A model generated the notes under the pieces. It saw only the letters and a list, made by a program, of their open reading frames with translations. It was not told the origin of the DNA and made no database searches. Made by a program: the position numbers and the translations under genes. A DNA stretch of 64,000 bases from G963662905 sp963662905 (GTDB taxonomy: Bacteria; Bacteroidota; Bacteroidia; Bacteroidales; WRLA01): contig CAXXFD010000002.1 of the NCBI GenBank assembly GCA_963662905.2, positions 1-64,000 of the forward strand. The letters run 5' to 3'. Every line of letters starts with the position of its first letter. Within the stretch, counting starts at the first letter, position 1. Positions 17,962-28,748 of this stretch are shown here, in pieces.

Positions 17962-18435
17962 ATGACAAAGTATGATTTGGGCTTTGTGCGCAGGGTGCAG
18001 ATGTTGCAAAAAGCAGGAATCAGCTCAGCAGCATCGTGGGGTAGCGGCAAAAACACGGCATCAAAACTTAAAAGTTTGGAAGACAGGGTGCAAATGATAT
18101 TTGGCTTTATCAATAAACTAAAAACAGAAGCAGGAAAAATGGTGTTTTTTATAATGTATGATATTGAGAACGACAAGGTGCGCAATCAGGTAAGCAAATA
18201 TTTGATACAGGAAGGCTGTTTGCGTGTGCAAAAGTCAATTTTTATGGCAGAAATGGAGCGCAGGGATTTTGATAAAATTGCCCAGACCCTGCGCGAAGTA
18301 AATGAAGTGTACAATAATGAAGACAGTATAATGGTGGTGCCTGTAAGCCCGGAACAGCTTAATTCAATGCAGGTTATAGGCAAAAACCTTGATGTGGACT
18401 TTATTTTGCAGAATAAAAACACTATGATTTTTTAA
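17962..18435 (+). CDS. cas2: Cas2 with N-terminal extension
   Basis: 157 residues. The usual Cas2 core is residues 60-157: FFIMYDIENDKVRNQVSKYL with the conserved aspartate, then CLRVQKSIFMAEM and DSIMVVPVS. It is preceded by a 59-residue extension containing QMLQKAGISSAASWG and a predicted helix. Similar extensions occur in Bacteroidota Cas2 proteins I know, so the ATG at 17962 is preferred over the internal ATG at 18139. Its 3' end runs straight into the CRISPR leader, which marks that end of the array as the growing one. Confidence 0.93.
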   Translation: MTKYDLGFVRRVQMLQKAGISSAASWGSGKNTASKLKSLEDRVQMIFGFINKLKTEAGKMVFFIMYDIENDKVRNQVSKYLIQEGCLRVQKSIFMAEMERRDFDKIAQTLREVNEVYNNEDSIMVVPVSPEQLNSMQVIGKNLDVDFILQNKNTMIF

Positions 18436-18615
18436 AAAAGCTTATCTTTGGGAAGTATGCTTCAAAATGAAGGAATAAATAGTGTTGAAGCAAAGGATTT
18501 ATGCAATATCTTTGCGCCCCTCAAAAAAAGACCGTTTTTGAGGGCTACAGCCGTTAAATTTCTTTTAGTGGCATTATATAGTTCATTGATATACAGCTTA
18601 TTGTCGGTAAGCGCT
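18436..18615 (+). promoter_or_regulatory. CRISPR leader with promoter and hairpin
   Basis: The 180 bases between cas2 and the first repeat. GTTG (18484-18487), 19 bases, then TATCTTTG (18507-18514) is a near-perfect Bacteroidota promoter reading into the array. Just after it, CCCTCAAAAA (18518-18527) pairs with TTTTTGAGGG (18535-18544), a perfect 10-bp stem with a seven-base loop at the likely start of the transcript. A second TATCTTTG lies at 18443-18450 without a clear -33 box. Adjacent cas2, and the decayed repeat at the far end, both mark this as the leader side. Confidence 0.7.
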
Positions 18616-21600
18616 CTCAAAGAGTAACATCCAGAAAAACAAGGATTAAGACTATATAAACGATGTTGAATCCTTTGTTTCGTATGCTCTCAAAGAGTAA
18701 CATCCAGAAAAACAAGGATTAAGACATAAACTTATAATCGTCCATCTTTACATTTTTAACACCTCAAAGAGTAACATCCAGAAAAACAAGGATTAAGACA
18801 AGTCTGTAAATCCGGCAGCAGAGCTTTGTGTAAACTCTCAAAGAGTAACATCCAGAAAAACAAGGATTAAGACCGCCATATTGCGCTTCGATGAGTTCAC
18901 GGAATCGGGCAGCTCAAAGAGTAACATCCAGAAAAACAAGGATTAAGACTTCTAATGTAGTATTGTCAAAACTTTTACGCAAGCTCAAAGAGTAACATCC
19001 AGAAAAACAAGGATTAAGACCGTACTTTTTAAGAACTTTCAAAACTGCATCTGAAACTCAAAGAGTAACATCCAGAAAAACAAGGATTAAGACAGCGGTA
19101 ATACGGCATTGCCTTTTTTATTTTTTGAAACTCAAAGAGTAACATCCAGAAAAACAAGGATTAAGACTTGCTTTTTAATAGAAAGTACATAATCATGGGT
19201 TCTCAAAGAGTAACATCCAGAAAAACAAGGATTAAGACATGCTATCAATAAGTGTATAAACACCTGTAGTTTTTCTCAAAGAGTAACATCCAGAAAAACA
19301 AGGATTAAGACGGAAACGAGATTGTCTTCACCGTAAAATAAGTATTTCTCAAAGAGTAACATCCAGAAAAACAAGGATTAAGACTATAAATTTAACAGAA
19401 CAGGCGTGATAGTTAACCTCTCTCAAAGAGTAACATCCAGAAAAACAAGGATTAAGACTTTATCCTGAAAAACAGGGTAAAATTCTCCAAGGTGTCTCAA
19501 AGAGTAACATCCAGAAAAACAAGGATTAAGACATTATTTCACAAGAGGAATCAGGGTTTAACGCACGAACTCAAAGAGTAACATCCAGAAAAACAAGGAT
19601 TAAGACTACGGTTGTCAATCCATTTCCTTGCACCGAAATTCCTCAAAGAGTAACATCCAGAAAAACAAGGATTAAGACCCATATAAGAGAAGTCCAGCCC
19701 TGTTTTTTCGTGAAATCTCAAAGAGTAACATCCAGAAAAACAAGGATTAAGACTTTCCAACATAGTAGCATCGTAGTATTCACCCCTACTCAAAGAGTAA
19801 CATCCAGAAAAACAAGGATTAAGACTACGAAATTGGTCATCATGGATTAATTTATCATTCTCAAAGAGTAACATCCAGAAAAACAAGGATTAAGACTAAT
19901 TCACGAAAGTTTATTACGGTTCGTTCAGTTCTAACTCAAAGAGTAACATCCAGAAAAACAAGGATTAAGACTGTAAGGACTTGGTATTTTTCATAAACCC
20001 ACTTCGAGCTCAAAGAGTAACATCCAGAAAAACAAGGATTAAGACCTTATGAATTTTTTTCAATTCATCTTGGGTAATAGAAACTCAAAGAGTAACATCC
20101 AGAAAAACAAGGATTAAGACACCAGTGAGTTGAGAGACAGTCTTAATGTCGCCTGACTCAAAGAGTAACATCCAGAAAAACAAGGATTAAGACCTGGCTA
20201 TTGTCCTTGTGCTGCCTTTTTTTCCTTTCTCAAAGAGTAACATCCAGAAAAACAAGGATTAAGACTAAAATGGGTTTGTGGGCTTGGCTCTGCATGCAGG
20301 CTACTCAAAGAGTAACATCCAGAAAAACAAGGATTAAGACGATGTTTTTTTAATGTCAATAGTTTTCATTGTTCTCAAAGAGTAACATCCAGAAAAACAA
20401 GGATTAAGACTTATACAAAAGGTGGAAGAAACGATGAATATACATCTCAAAGAGTAACATCCAGAAAAACAAGGATTAAGACTTCAGAAGCCTAACCCAA
20501 ATCGCTGACTTAGTGTATCTCAAAGAGTAACATCCAGAAAAACAAGGATTAAGACTGCTTCATGTGCCTGTTGACATAATTATTTATGCCACTCAAAGAG
20601 TAACATCCAGAAAAACAAGGATTAAGACCTGAAGAAATGGAGATCCCTTAGAGATATACCCTCTCAAAGAGTAACATCCAGAAAAACAAGGATTAAGACA
20701 AGTTTCCCTGCTCTTGAAGAACAAGATGTTATTGCTCAAAGAGTAACATCCAGAAAAACAAGGATTAAGACTTCTACTGTATTTTCCATGTTGTATATTT
20801 TAATTAACTCAAAGAGTAACATCCAGAAAAACAAGGATTAAGACTGTGGCCTTCCGTGCGTTGTCACATTTCTAAGAGCGCTCAAAGAGTAACATCCAGA
20901 AAAACAAGGATTAAGACTAGTATCAAGTAACTCCCAAGCGTATATTTCATACACCTCAAAGAGTAACATCCAGAAAAACAAGGATTAAGACGTAGGGCGT
21001 GAAAGAGTATGGTGAAAAAGAAGTGAACTCAAAGAGTAACATCCAGAAAAACAAGGATTAAGACCCTGACCAGATGGGCGTTTCAATTCCTTTTCGTTCG
21101 GCTCAAAGAGTAACATCCAGAAAAACAAGGATTAAGACTCCGAGCCAACAAACTTGTTAAACAAGTCTCCGTAGACTCAAAGAGTAACATCCAGAAAAAC
21201 AAGGATTAAGACTTCTGAGATAGTGCCTTCTTGCTGGTTTGATTCAATACTCAAAGAGTAACATCCAGAAAAACAAGGATTAAGACTATTCTCCTTCTAT
21301 ACTTCCAGTAAGACAATCCTCCTCAAAGAGTAACATCCAGAAAAACAAGGATTAAGACTTGTATTTAAACTATTGTTCTAGTTCAATGTAACTGTCTCAA
21401 AGAGTAACATCCAGAAAAACAAGGATTAAGACACTTCTATATAAGTCCCTTGAGTCCGCCAATCGTATCTCAAAGAGTAACATCCAGAAAAACAAGGATT
21501 AAGACATTGCTATCAGGCTAATTACCCCCTACTTTTTGTCGTCTCAAAGAGTAACATCCAGAAAAACAAGGATTAAGACCATGGATTGTGTTTTTTTGTG

Positions 21601-24067
21601 CGTTTTTCATTTTGTCTCAAAGAGTAACATCCAGAAAAACAAGGATTAAGACCTTTATCTCCAAAGTATTTTTCTTCTATATCCCATACTCAAAGAGTAA
21701 CATCCAGAAAAACAAGGATTAAGACCTGGAGATAAATAGGATTTTCATCCATCCTTTCTTTATACTCAAAGAGTAACATCCAGAAAAACAAGGATTAAGA
21801 CTTCAAAGGCACGAGTGTTAACCTTTGAAGATATAAACTCAAAGAGTAACATCCAGAAAAACAAGGATTAAGACCTTGCTCAACTGCTTTTTTTGTTGTT
21901 GTTGACATAATCTCAAAGAGTAACATCCAGAAAAACAAGGATTAAGACTTGCCCGCCTGCTCATACAATCAACGTTGGCGTTCATCTCAAAGAGTAACAT
22001 CCAGAAAAACAAGGATTAAGACCCAAATGCAGACCTTTTACCTGATTTGTGGATCAATCTCAAAGAGTAACATCCAGAAAAACAAGGATTAAGACTTACT
22101 TCCGGATTGTCCTCCGGGTAACAAACCTTATGCTCAAAGAGTAACATCCAGAAAAACAAGGATTAAGACTTCACTTTTGGTGTTTTGTCCAGCATCTTAT
22201 GTGCGTCTCAAAGAGTAACATCCAGAAAAACAAGGATTAAGACTTTGTCCTCATAATTCCAATCTACTTTAGGCTTGTCGGCTCAAAGAGTAACATCCAG
22301 AAAAACAAGGATTAAGACTTACATTGTTAGTAACTTCATTTGTGGTTGAAAAGATGACTCAAAAAGTAACATCCAGAAAAACAAGGATTAAGACTTACAT
22401 TGTTAGTAACTTCATTTGTGGTTGAAAAGATGACTCAAAAAGTAACATCCAGAAAAACAAGGATTAAGACCCAACCGTAATCGGTTGAGAAATTCCCTTG
22501 ACCCTCTCAAAGAGTAACATCCAGAAAAACAAGGATTAAGACTGCTTCATGTGCCTGTTGACATAATTATTTATGCCACTCAAAGAGTAACATCCAGAAA
22601 AACAAGGATTAAGACCTGAAGAAATGGAGATCCCTTAGAGATATACCCTCTCAAAGAGTAACATCCAGAAAAACAAGGATTAAGACAAGTTTCCCTGCTC
22701 TTGAAGAACAAGATGTTATTGCTCAAAGAGTAACATCCAGAAAAACAAGGATTAAGACTCGTCAATGAGGACTCCGTTCAGGTAGAAATACTCGAACTCA
22801 AAGAGTAACATCCAGAAAAACAAGGATTAAGACTCTCACAAGTTCTGAGATATTAAACCTTTTATTTAACTCAAAGAGTAACATCCAGAAAAACAAGGAT
22901 TAAGACCTATCGTCATGATAGCTATAATATAGATCTCCGAACTCAAAGAGTAACATCCAGAAAAACAAGGATTAAGACTATCTCCATTGATCCCATTAAT
23001 ACAATTTTCTCATCTCAAAGAGTAACATCCAGAAAAACAAGGATTAAGACAATTTGCGCCCAATTCGAACTGAGCACTTGCTGCGGCTCAAAGAGTAACA
23101 TCCAGAAAAACAAGGATTAAGACTACCACGTATTTTTGTTTACAAGCATCTCAGCCCTCTCAAAGAGTAACATCCAGAAAAACAAGGATTAAGACACCTC
23201 AGTACATTAGAATATTATTCAATCAACCATTGCTCAAAGAGTAACATCCAGAAAAACAAGGATTAAGACACTGGACCAGCTAACCAGTTATCTCCACTCT
23301 GCATTCTCAAAGAGTAACATCCAGAAAAACAAGGATTAAGACGAAGGCAGTTCTGTCCCTTCAACTGGAATTTTTATTCCTCAAAGAGTAACATCCAGAA
23401 AAACAAGGATTAAGACATTAGGGAGAATAAGAAAGCAGTTTAAAGTCTTGCTTCTCAAAGAGTAACATCCAGAAAAACAAGGATTAAGACCCTTCTTCAA
23501 TAATGATGGATTTCAATTTTACCATGCTCAAAGAGTAACATCCAGAAAAACAAGGATTAAGACCGAATCATTTCGGTATGATTGTCTATCATTGTGAATA
23601 CTCAAAGAGTAACATCCAGAAAAACAAGGATTAAGACCCTTTTATCGAGGCTTTATAGCATACATATTTGCCACTCAAAGAGTAACATCCAGAAAAACAA
23701 GGATTAAGACGCTTTAAATCCTCTGTTTCCATATCATGCTGCATTTCTCAAAGAGTAACATCCAGAAAAACAAGGATTAAGACAAGCTTGTTGCCCTGTC
23801 ATAATACTCCTTACTCTCAAAGAGTAACATCCAGAAAAACAAGGATTAAGACCTTATTGTTTGCAATCTCAATGATTTCTTCTTGTGACCTCAAAGAGTA
23901 ACATCCAGAAAAACAAGGATTAAGACAGCGCAGCGAACAAGATATTCGCTCAAAGGCTCATCCTCAAAGAGTAACATCCAGAAAAACAAGGATTAAGACT
24001 GATTTGTAAATGTTCTATCATTCATCCATCTAAGCTCAAAGAGTAACATCCAGAAAAACAAGGATTA
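18616..24067 (+). CRISPR. Type III-A CRISPR array, about 75 repeats
   Basis: A 37-base repeat beginning CTCAAAGAGTAACATC and ending AAGGATTAAGAC recurs every 70-76 bases; I count about 75 copies and 74 spacers of about 33-39 bases. The last eight bases, ATTAAGAC, resemble the ATTGAAAC-type 5' handle of crRNAs, so the array should be read on the plus strand from the leader at 18436-18615. Nearly all repeats are identical; copies near 22355 and 22431 read CTCAAAAAG, and the last (24035) lacks the final AGAC. Spacers are not recognisable by eye. Three consecutive spacers are duplicated (20555-20732 and 22541-22719), and another is a tandem duplicate (22319-22430). Confidence 0.98.
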
Positions 24068-24068
24068 G

Positions 24069-25060
24069 CCTTCGGCAGGCTCAGGCACCTTTGAAATTGC
24101 TGACCGATCTTAATTCCTTTAGGGACAATCGTTTCACAAGCAAACTTTCGCACTTTTGCACTGATACACTTTCATACTTCAAGAGTAACATCCAGAAAAA
24201 CAAGGATTAGCCTTCGGCAGGCTCAGGCACCTTTGAAATTGCTGACCGATCTTAATTCCTTTAGGGACAATCGTTTCACAAGCAAACTTTCGCACTTTTG
24301 CACTGATACACTTTCATACTTCAAGAGTAACATCCAGAAAAACAAGGATTAGCCTTCGACAGGCTCAGGCACCTTTGAGTTTGCTGCCCGATCTTGATTC
24401 CTTTGGGGACAATCGTTTCACAAGCAAACTTTCGCACTTTCGCACTGATACACTTTCATACTTCAAGAGTAACATCCAGAAAAACAAGGATTAGCCTTCG
24501 ACAAGCTCAGGCACCTTTGAGTTTGCTGCCCGATCTTGATTCCTTTAGGGACAATCGTTTCACAAGCAAACTTTCGCACTTTCGCACTGATACACTTTCA
24601 TACTTCAAGAGTAACATCCAGAAAAACAAGGATTAGCCTTCGACAGGCTCAGGCACCTTTGAGATTGCTGCCCGATCTTAATTCCTTTAGGGACAATCGT
24701 TTCACAAGCAAACTTTCGCACTTTTGCACTGATACACTTTCATACTTCAAGAGTAACATCCAGAAAAACAAGGATTAGCCTTCGACAGGCTCAGGCACCT
24801 TTGAGATTGCTGACCGATATTGATGCCTTTAGGGACAATCGTTTCAAAGGACAAATACGCAATCACGCAACTACGCACCCAAGCAACAAGACATTGACAT
24901 TCTTTCAAACTAAAAGAGTTCCATCCCAAATAGCCTTCGACAGGCTCAGGCACCTTTGAGTTTGCTGCCCGATATTGATTCCTTTAGGGACAATCGTTTC
25001 AAAGGACAAATACGCAATCACGCAACTACGCACCACGTAACTACGCAATAACAAACCGTC
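24069..25060. repeat. 142-base tandem satellite derived from CRISPR repeat
   Basis: Units starting at 24069, 24211, 24353, 24495 and 24637 are each exactly 142 bases and nearly identical; further, more diverged units start at 24779 and about 24933. Each contains CCTTCGACAGGCTCAGGCAC or a one-base variant, a middle part with GGGACAATCGTTTCACAAGC, and then about 29 bases of the CRISPR repeat (AAGAGTAACATCCAGAAAAA and CAAGGATTA) without its 5' CTCA or its 3' handle. The array thus decays into a macro-repeat. The CGACAGGCTCA core also occurs alone near 54739, so it is a dispersed REP-like sequence. Confidence 0.9.
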
Positions 25061-25465
25061 CTTCCTTCAGACCTGAATTATTAATTTCAAAAACACAAAT
25101 TTTCATTGCTCGCTAACATCTAAAACTCAGCTTACTCCACTTGATTGTGCTTCCGAGTATAAAATCAAAAGCTATAAAAGAATTTAGAGTGAATAAATAT
25201 TAGAACCTAATAGCGTCATTTGCATGTTTATACATGCGTTGGAATTTTTTGCGCGTTGGAATTTTATATTTCCAATAATCATTAGCAAATTTAACGTTAA
25301 TTCCAAAATTCCATGTTTTCATTCCGAATTATAGGGTTTTCATTCCTGTTTATTAAACATTCATGTAAACAATATATTGTCTGCGCTTTATTTTACGATT
25401 GATTTTGCATCATTATTTTTTTAAACTTTGGAATTCATTTGGTTTACCACCAAAAGCAAAACTTG
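25061..25465 (+). promoter_or_regulatory. Upstream region of csm operon with GGAATTTT repeats
   Basis: Gene-free and AT-rich. It contains GCGTTGGAATTTT twice within 30 bases (about 25238-25265), followed by inverted forms AATTCC and AAAATTCC (about 25301-25313), a pattern that could bind a regulator such as the WYL protein. A possible -7 region TTAAACTTTG lies about 30 bases before the cas6 start, but no clear -33 box is seen at the expected distance. Confidence 0.35.
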
Positions 25466-26146
25466 ATGAAACGGATCAAAATACTCTATGTAAGCTTTAA
25501 GGACGAAATTAAAGCATTTGAAATACCTGCTTTTCGGGGTGCTGTTGCATCCAAAACCGGTAAGGACAATATGCTTTTTCATAATCATCTGGCCGATAAT
25601 AAGCTAAATTACAGCTATCCACTGATACAATATAAACGCTTAAACAAAAAACCTACAATTTTATGTGTTGACCAAGGTGTTGATGAAATCCATAAATTTT
25701 TTGAAAAGCGCAACTGGGGCATTAAACTCTCCGGGCGCGACTTGGATATGAAGATCGACAAGCTGTATATGAATGAATTCAATATGCAGGTGTGGGATAA
25801 AGACTTTAAATATACTATCCGCAACTGGATTGCGCTGAACCAGGAAAACTACCGCAAATACGAAGCAATAGAAAGCCTCACAGATCGTATTTCCTTTTTG
25901 GAGCGCATACTTACCGGCAATCTGCTCGCATTTGCTAAAGGCATCGGGTGGACGGTTGACAAGCAAATAAAAGTGCGTATTATTAATATTGTAAATAGCC
26001 GTCCGGTGAAGCTCAAATCACAAAAACTAATGGGCTTTGATATTGAGTTTAAGAGCAATGTATTTATACCCAACCAAATAGGGCTCGGCAAAAGCGTGAG
26101 CTTGGGCTATGGTGTGGTACGAGAATTAAAAAACAGAACAATATAA
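25466..26146 (+). CDS. cas6: Cas6 crRNA endoribonuclease
   Basis: 226 residues from ATG 25466; a TTG at 25439 in the same frame is less likely. The protein has the RAMP layout: EIPAFRGAV near the start, MLFHNHL at 36-42 with H39/H41 as candidate catalytic histidines, and the glycine-rich loop IGLGKSVSLGYG near residue 208 that binds the repeat RNA. Cas6 cuts the array transcript within repeats, leaving the eight-base handle. The cas10 start follows after one base, so it heads the effector operon. This is the Bacteroidota-type Cas6; overall sequence is diverged from classic ones. Confidence 0.9.
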   Translation: MKRIKILYVSFKDEIKAFEIPAFRGAVASKTGKDNMLFHNHLADNKLNYSYPLIQYKRLNKKPTILCVDQGVDEIHKFFEKRNWGIKLSGRDLDMKIDKLYMNEFNMQVWDKDFKYTIRNWIALNQENYRKYEAIESLTDRISFLERILTGNLLAFAKGIGWTVDKQIKVRIINIVNSRPVKLKSQKLMGFDIEFKSNVFIPNQIGLGKSVSLGYGVVRELKNRTI

Positions 26147-26147
26147 A

Positions 26148-28724
26148 ATGAAAGATTATCTACGGGAAAAGATTTATCTGGCAGCACTGCTACATGATAT
26201 CGGGAAATTTTATCAGAGGGCCGATGAAGGTAATTCAAAAACATCTAAACTGCTATCTGAAAAAATAAAAAACAGTGAATCAACCTTTTGTCCTCAATAC
26301 AATGGGCGTTATACTCATAAACATGTACTTTGGACGGCTGGTTTTCTAGATGAGTATGAACAACAATTCAAAAATCTGCTTGATGATAACCGCGAAATCA
26401 GCGTTTTAAGACTTGCATCTGCACATCACAATCCATCTGAAGGGTCAGTATATGAACGTATCATCCAAAAGGCTGACTGGTACTCCAGTGGTATTGACCG
26501 CAGCAATGATGAGTATAGTATAAAAGAAGGTGTAGATGAAACAATATATGATGCTTTCAAGAAAAAACCTATGGCATCTGTATTCGAAGGTCTGTTTAAT
26601 GAGAAAAATGAATATAATTCACATATTCCCCTCACTGAATTAACACTGGAGGAAAACAAGTGTTTCCCAAAAAGTAATGCGGAAGATAAGATCGAAATAA
26701 CTAATTATTCGAATCTTTGGAGTAATTTCATCAGTGAATTTAAATTTATACAAGCGGAAGATCATCGGGTTTTTGCGGAATCCCTGTATTTTTTGCTTTC
26801 AAAATATGCCATATCAATTCCCAGTAGTACAATTCATTTGCCAGATGTATCCCTTTTTGATCATTTAAAAACCACGGCAGCATTTTCTGTTGCCATGTAT
26901 GACTATATCAAAGAAACTGGAAATAAAGACCTGAAATTTAAGGATGAAAATCCATTTTTATTAATAGCAGGAGATATTAGTGGGATACAAACATTTATCT
27001 ATGATATAATCGGAAAAAATGCAGCAAAAAATCTGAAAGGAAGATCTTTTTATCTGCAATTATTGACAGAAAGCATTTTACAGTACATGCTTAAAGAACT
27101 GAACCTATTCAAATCCAATGTGGTTTACGGTTCGGGGGGAAGTTTTTTTGTGCTGGCACCAAATACCGATTTAGTAAAAGATAATTTAAAAAAGATTGAG
27201 CAGGAAATAACCAGGAAAATCTTTAAAGAACATGAAACAAAACTGTTTCTTGCAATAACATCAATAGAATTTGGTGAACCAAGCATTTATGCTAGTTCAG
27301 ATGGTAATAACATTGGTTCATTATGGGCAAAAGTTTACGAACAATTAGATACCAAAAAACAGCAACGTTATGCTGATTTCATGAAAAATGAATGGTATGA
27401 AACATTCTTTTCGCCAACAGGAATAGCAGGTAAGCACGAGAGAGATGCTATTACAGGAGACGAATTTTACCCAGGGGAAAATAAAATACCAGTAGAAGAT
27501 GGTAAAATCAAACAATCTACTGCAAATCAGATTACCCTTGGAAAGATATTGAAATCATCTGATTTCTGGATTATTTCTGAACAACAAATACCTTATTGGG
27601 ATAAAAAGAAAATGTTTCAGCCCGCTGAGCTGGGTATTTACCATTATTTTTTGAGAAGAGAAGAATTGGAAAAATACCGCAATGAATTAAAAGCTTCTGC
27701 AGACAAAATTGAATTTATCAGTCTTAATGACAATAATTCTCAAATAGAGGGCAAAGTAGATTTTTTGGATACAGCCATACGGGGTCACAATAATATTTAT
27801 GGTTTTTCATTTTATGGAGGAAATGATTTTCCTGCCTACAAAGAAGATTGTACAGATGACAGTGGTGCAAAACATTTTAAAGATGAGCCGCTTAGTTTTG
27901 ATGCCTATCCTGGCGATGCAAATCTTAAAAGGCTGGCAATCCTGCGAATGGATGTGGACAATCTTGGGCATGTCCTATCTAATGGTTTTGAGACCAAGAA
28001 ACGGACGTTTTCCCGCATGAGCACATTGAGCAGAAGCCTCGATTATTATTTTAAAGGATATTTAAATACCCTTTGGAAAAATTATGCTGATGATACATTT
28101 ATACTCTATTCAGGTGGAGACGATCTCTTTTTAGTTGGAAACTGGCTGAAAATCATCGAGTTTGCGGAAAGGATTAAACAAGATTTCTCTAAATGGGTAT
28201 GTCACAATGAATTTGTCACTATCTCTGGTGGTGCAGCAATTGTTAAATCTAAATTTCCGATACTGCGCTCGGCGACACTGGCAGCAGAAGCTGAAAACAA
28301 AGCTAAAGAATATGGCAAAACTAATTCTAATGAAGCCATTAAGAATGCCTTTACAATATTTGATTATGCTCTGGGCTGGGACAATGAGTTTATTCCGGTG
28401 CAGCAATTAAAAAATGAATTGGTAAAAGCTATCGAAGAAAAAACGATAAGCCATGCAGTAATCCGGCACATCATAAATTTTGCTTTTTTAAAAGAGCAAC
28501 AGGAGAAAAAAGGCCTTAATCCTTCCTGGAGGTGGTTAATGTCCTATCAATTTAGCAGAATGGCTAAAAATACACAAAATGATTTAGCTAAAAAAATTCT
28601 TAACCAGGTTAAAACCGACGCATTTGCAAATACTTGGGAAGGAGCTCCACACAATTTTTTATATCATAGCTTAGATTTGATGCTTATTGCGGCACGATGG
28701 GCTGAACTTGAACATAGAAATTAA
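26148..28724 (+). CDS. cas10: Cas10/Csm1, HD nuclease and cyclase subunit
   Basis: 858 residues. The N-terminal HD motif LLHDIGKF (H16, D17) predicts single-stranded-DNA cleavage. The two Palm domains follow; the second has LYSGGDDLFLVGNW with GGDD near residue 657, the active site that makes cyclic oligoadenylate. A helical D4 domain ends the protein. All motifs are intact, so both interference outputs should work when target RNA is bound. The signal would activate the CARF effectors at 8555 and 32026. The gene is followed by csm2 after 24 bases. Confidence 0.97.
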   Translation: MKDYLREKIYLAALLHDIGKFYQRADEGNSKTSKLLSEKIKNSESTFCPQYNGRYTHKHVLWTAGFLDEYEQQFKNLLDDNREISVLRLASAHHNPSEGSVYERIIQKADWYSSGIDRSNDEYSIKEGVDETIYDAFKKKPMASVFEGLFNEKNEYNSHIPLTELTLEENKCFPKSNAEDKIEITNYSNLWSNFISEFKFIQAEDHRVFAESLYFLLSKYAISIPSSTIHLPDVSLFDHLKTTAAFSVAMYDYIKETGNKDLKFKDENPFLLIAGDISGIQTFIYDIIGKNAAKNLKGRSFYLQLLTESILQYMLKELNLFKSNVVYGSGGSFFVLAPNTDLVKDNLKKIEQEITRKIFKEHETKLFLAITSIEFGEPSIYASSDGNNIGSLWAKVYEQLDTKKQQRYADFMKNEWYETFFSPTGIAGKHERDAITGDEFYPGENKIPVEDGKIKQSTANQITLGKILKSSDFWIISEQQIPYWDKKKMFQPAELGIYHYFLRREELEKYRNELKASADKIEFISLNDNNSQIEGKVDFLDTAIRGHNNIYGFSFYGGNDFPAYKEDCTDDSGAKHFKDEPLSFDAYPGDANLKRLAILRMDVDNLGHVLSNGFETKKRTFSRMSTLSRSLDYYFKGYLNTLWKNYADDTFILYSGGDDLFLVGNWLKIIEFAERIKQDFSKWVCHNEFVTISGGAAIVKSKFPILRSATLAAEAENKAKEYGKTNSNEAIKNAFTIFDYALGWDNEFIPVQQLKNELVKAIEEKTISHAVIRHIINFAFLKEQQEKKGLNPSWRWLMSYQFSRMAKNTQNDLAKKILNQVKTDAFANTWEGAPHNFLYHSLDLMLIAARWAELEHRN

Positions 28725-28748
28725 AAATAATACTAAATTTTAAAGAAT

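Noticed and set aside
18457..18627. A 56-codon frame spanning the whole CRISPR leader and ending in the first repeat
   Set aside because: Chance remains likely at this length; it overlaps the leader promoter and hairpin and has no recognisable product beyond a hydrophobic stretch.
19551..22765. Minus-strand frames with repeated LNPCFSGCYSL inside the array
   Set aside because: They are translations of the CRISPR repeat; such spurious proteins are common in databases.
24394..24953. Frames of 68-80 codons in the 142-base satellite
   Set aside because: They are repeats of the same non-coding unit, with no start signal or domain.
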